NCBI GenBank assembly: GCA_002493635.1
Contig: DKZL01000049.1
Location: 1-5,301, forward strand
DNA length: 5,301 nucleotides
Reading direction: 5' to 3'
From: Ruminococcaceae bacterium UBA7075
GTDB taxonomy: Bacteria; Bacillota; Clostridia; Oscillospirales; Acutalibacteraceae
In this document: piece after piece, positions 5,274-5,301 of the stretch
How positions within the stretch are numbered: position 1 is the first letter of the stretch
How the letters are laid out: each line of letters opens with the position of its first letter
Made by a program: the position numbers and the translations under genes
The notes under the pieces: model-generated
Database searches by the model: none
Told to the model about the DNA's origin: nothing
Seen by the model: only the letters and a program-made list of their open reading frames with translations

Positions 5274-5301
5274 TCCTTGACAGTCCGTAGGGAACGACCC
5301 C
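5274..5301 (+). repeat. CCGTAGGG-type element (right edge, cut by window)
   Basis: TCCTTGACAGTCCGTAGGG at 5274-5292 resembles TCCTTAACTGTCCGTAGGGG at 2521-2540, after which the two diverge (AACGACCCC here, the CGGATA palindrome there). The last 17 bases are the exact reverse complement of 12-28. The rest of the element lies outside the window. Confidence 0.7.

Noticed and set aside
1..5301. The window as a composite transposon bounded by inverted 17-mers (12-28 and 5285-5301).
   Set aside because: There is no transposase gene, the cargo is a core cell-shape operon in its standard order, and related CCGTAGGG elements also occur inside the window. The ends look like copies of a dispersed repeat.

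Overview
The window carries one cell-elongation operon, read entirely on the minus strand in the order mreB, mreC, mreD, mrdA (PBP2). The protein sequences, Gram-positive style ribosome sites, moderate G+C content and many AT-rich palindromic intergenic repeats suggest a member of the Clostridia, probably an Oscillospiraceae/Ruminococcus-like gut anaerobe. That placement is inferred from general resemblance, not from a search.

Layout from right to left, in the direction of transcription: 5301-5130 is an upstream region with a palindromic repeat end, a one-unit repeat module and a promoter-like site. It is followed by mreB (5129-4116), a 77-bp gap with a strong RNA hairpin, mreC (4038-3214) and mreD (3217-2720), which overlaps mreC by ATGA. 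A 423-bp gene-free gap (2719-2297) is made almost wholly of repeats. It leads to mrdA (2296-251), and 250-1 is again repeats. There is no RNA gene, CRISPR array or transposase gene.

The four proteins work together. MreB is the actin-like cytoskeletal filament. MreC and MreD link it through the membrane to PBP2, the transpeptidase that cross-links lateral-wall peptidoglycan. Its usual glycosyltransferase partner RodA is not in the window.

The genes are ordinary; the intergenic DNA is not. A repeat with an exact 53-bp period occurs in four blocks: 83-263 on the minus strand, and 2304-2380, 2387-2520 and 5153-5260 on the plus strand. Runs of one to three units end in a small palindrome whose sequence varies while its pairing is kept, then a tail. 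At three loci a CCGTAGGG-type hairpin element follows in the same orientation. The blocks abut gene ends so closely that one supplies the mrdA stop codon and last codons, and another carries the mrdA ribosome site. I know of no name for this repeat family. In the proteins, the point most worth a look is a Cys-Cys-His-Cys set near the PBP2 active site.
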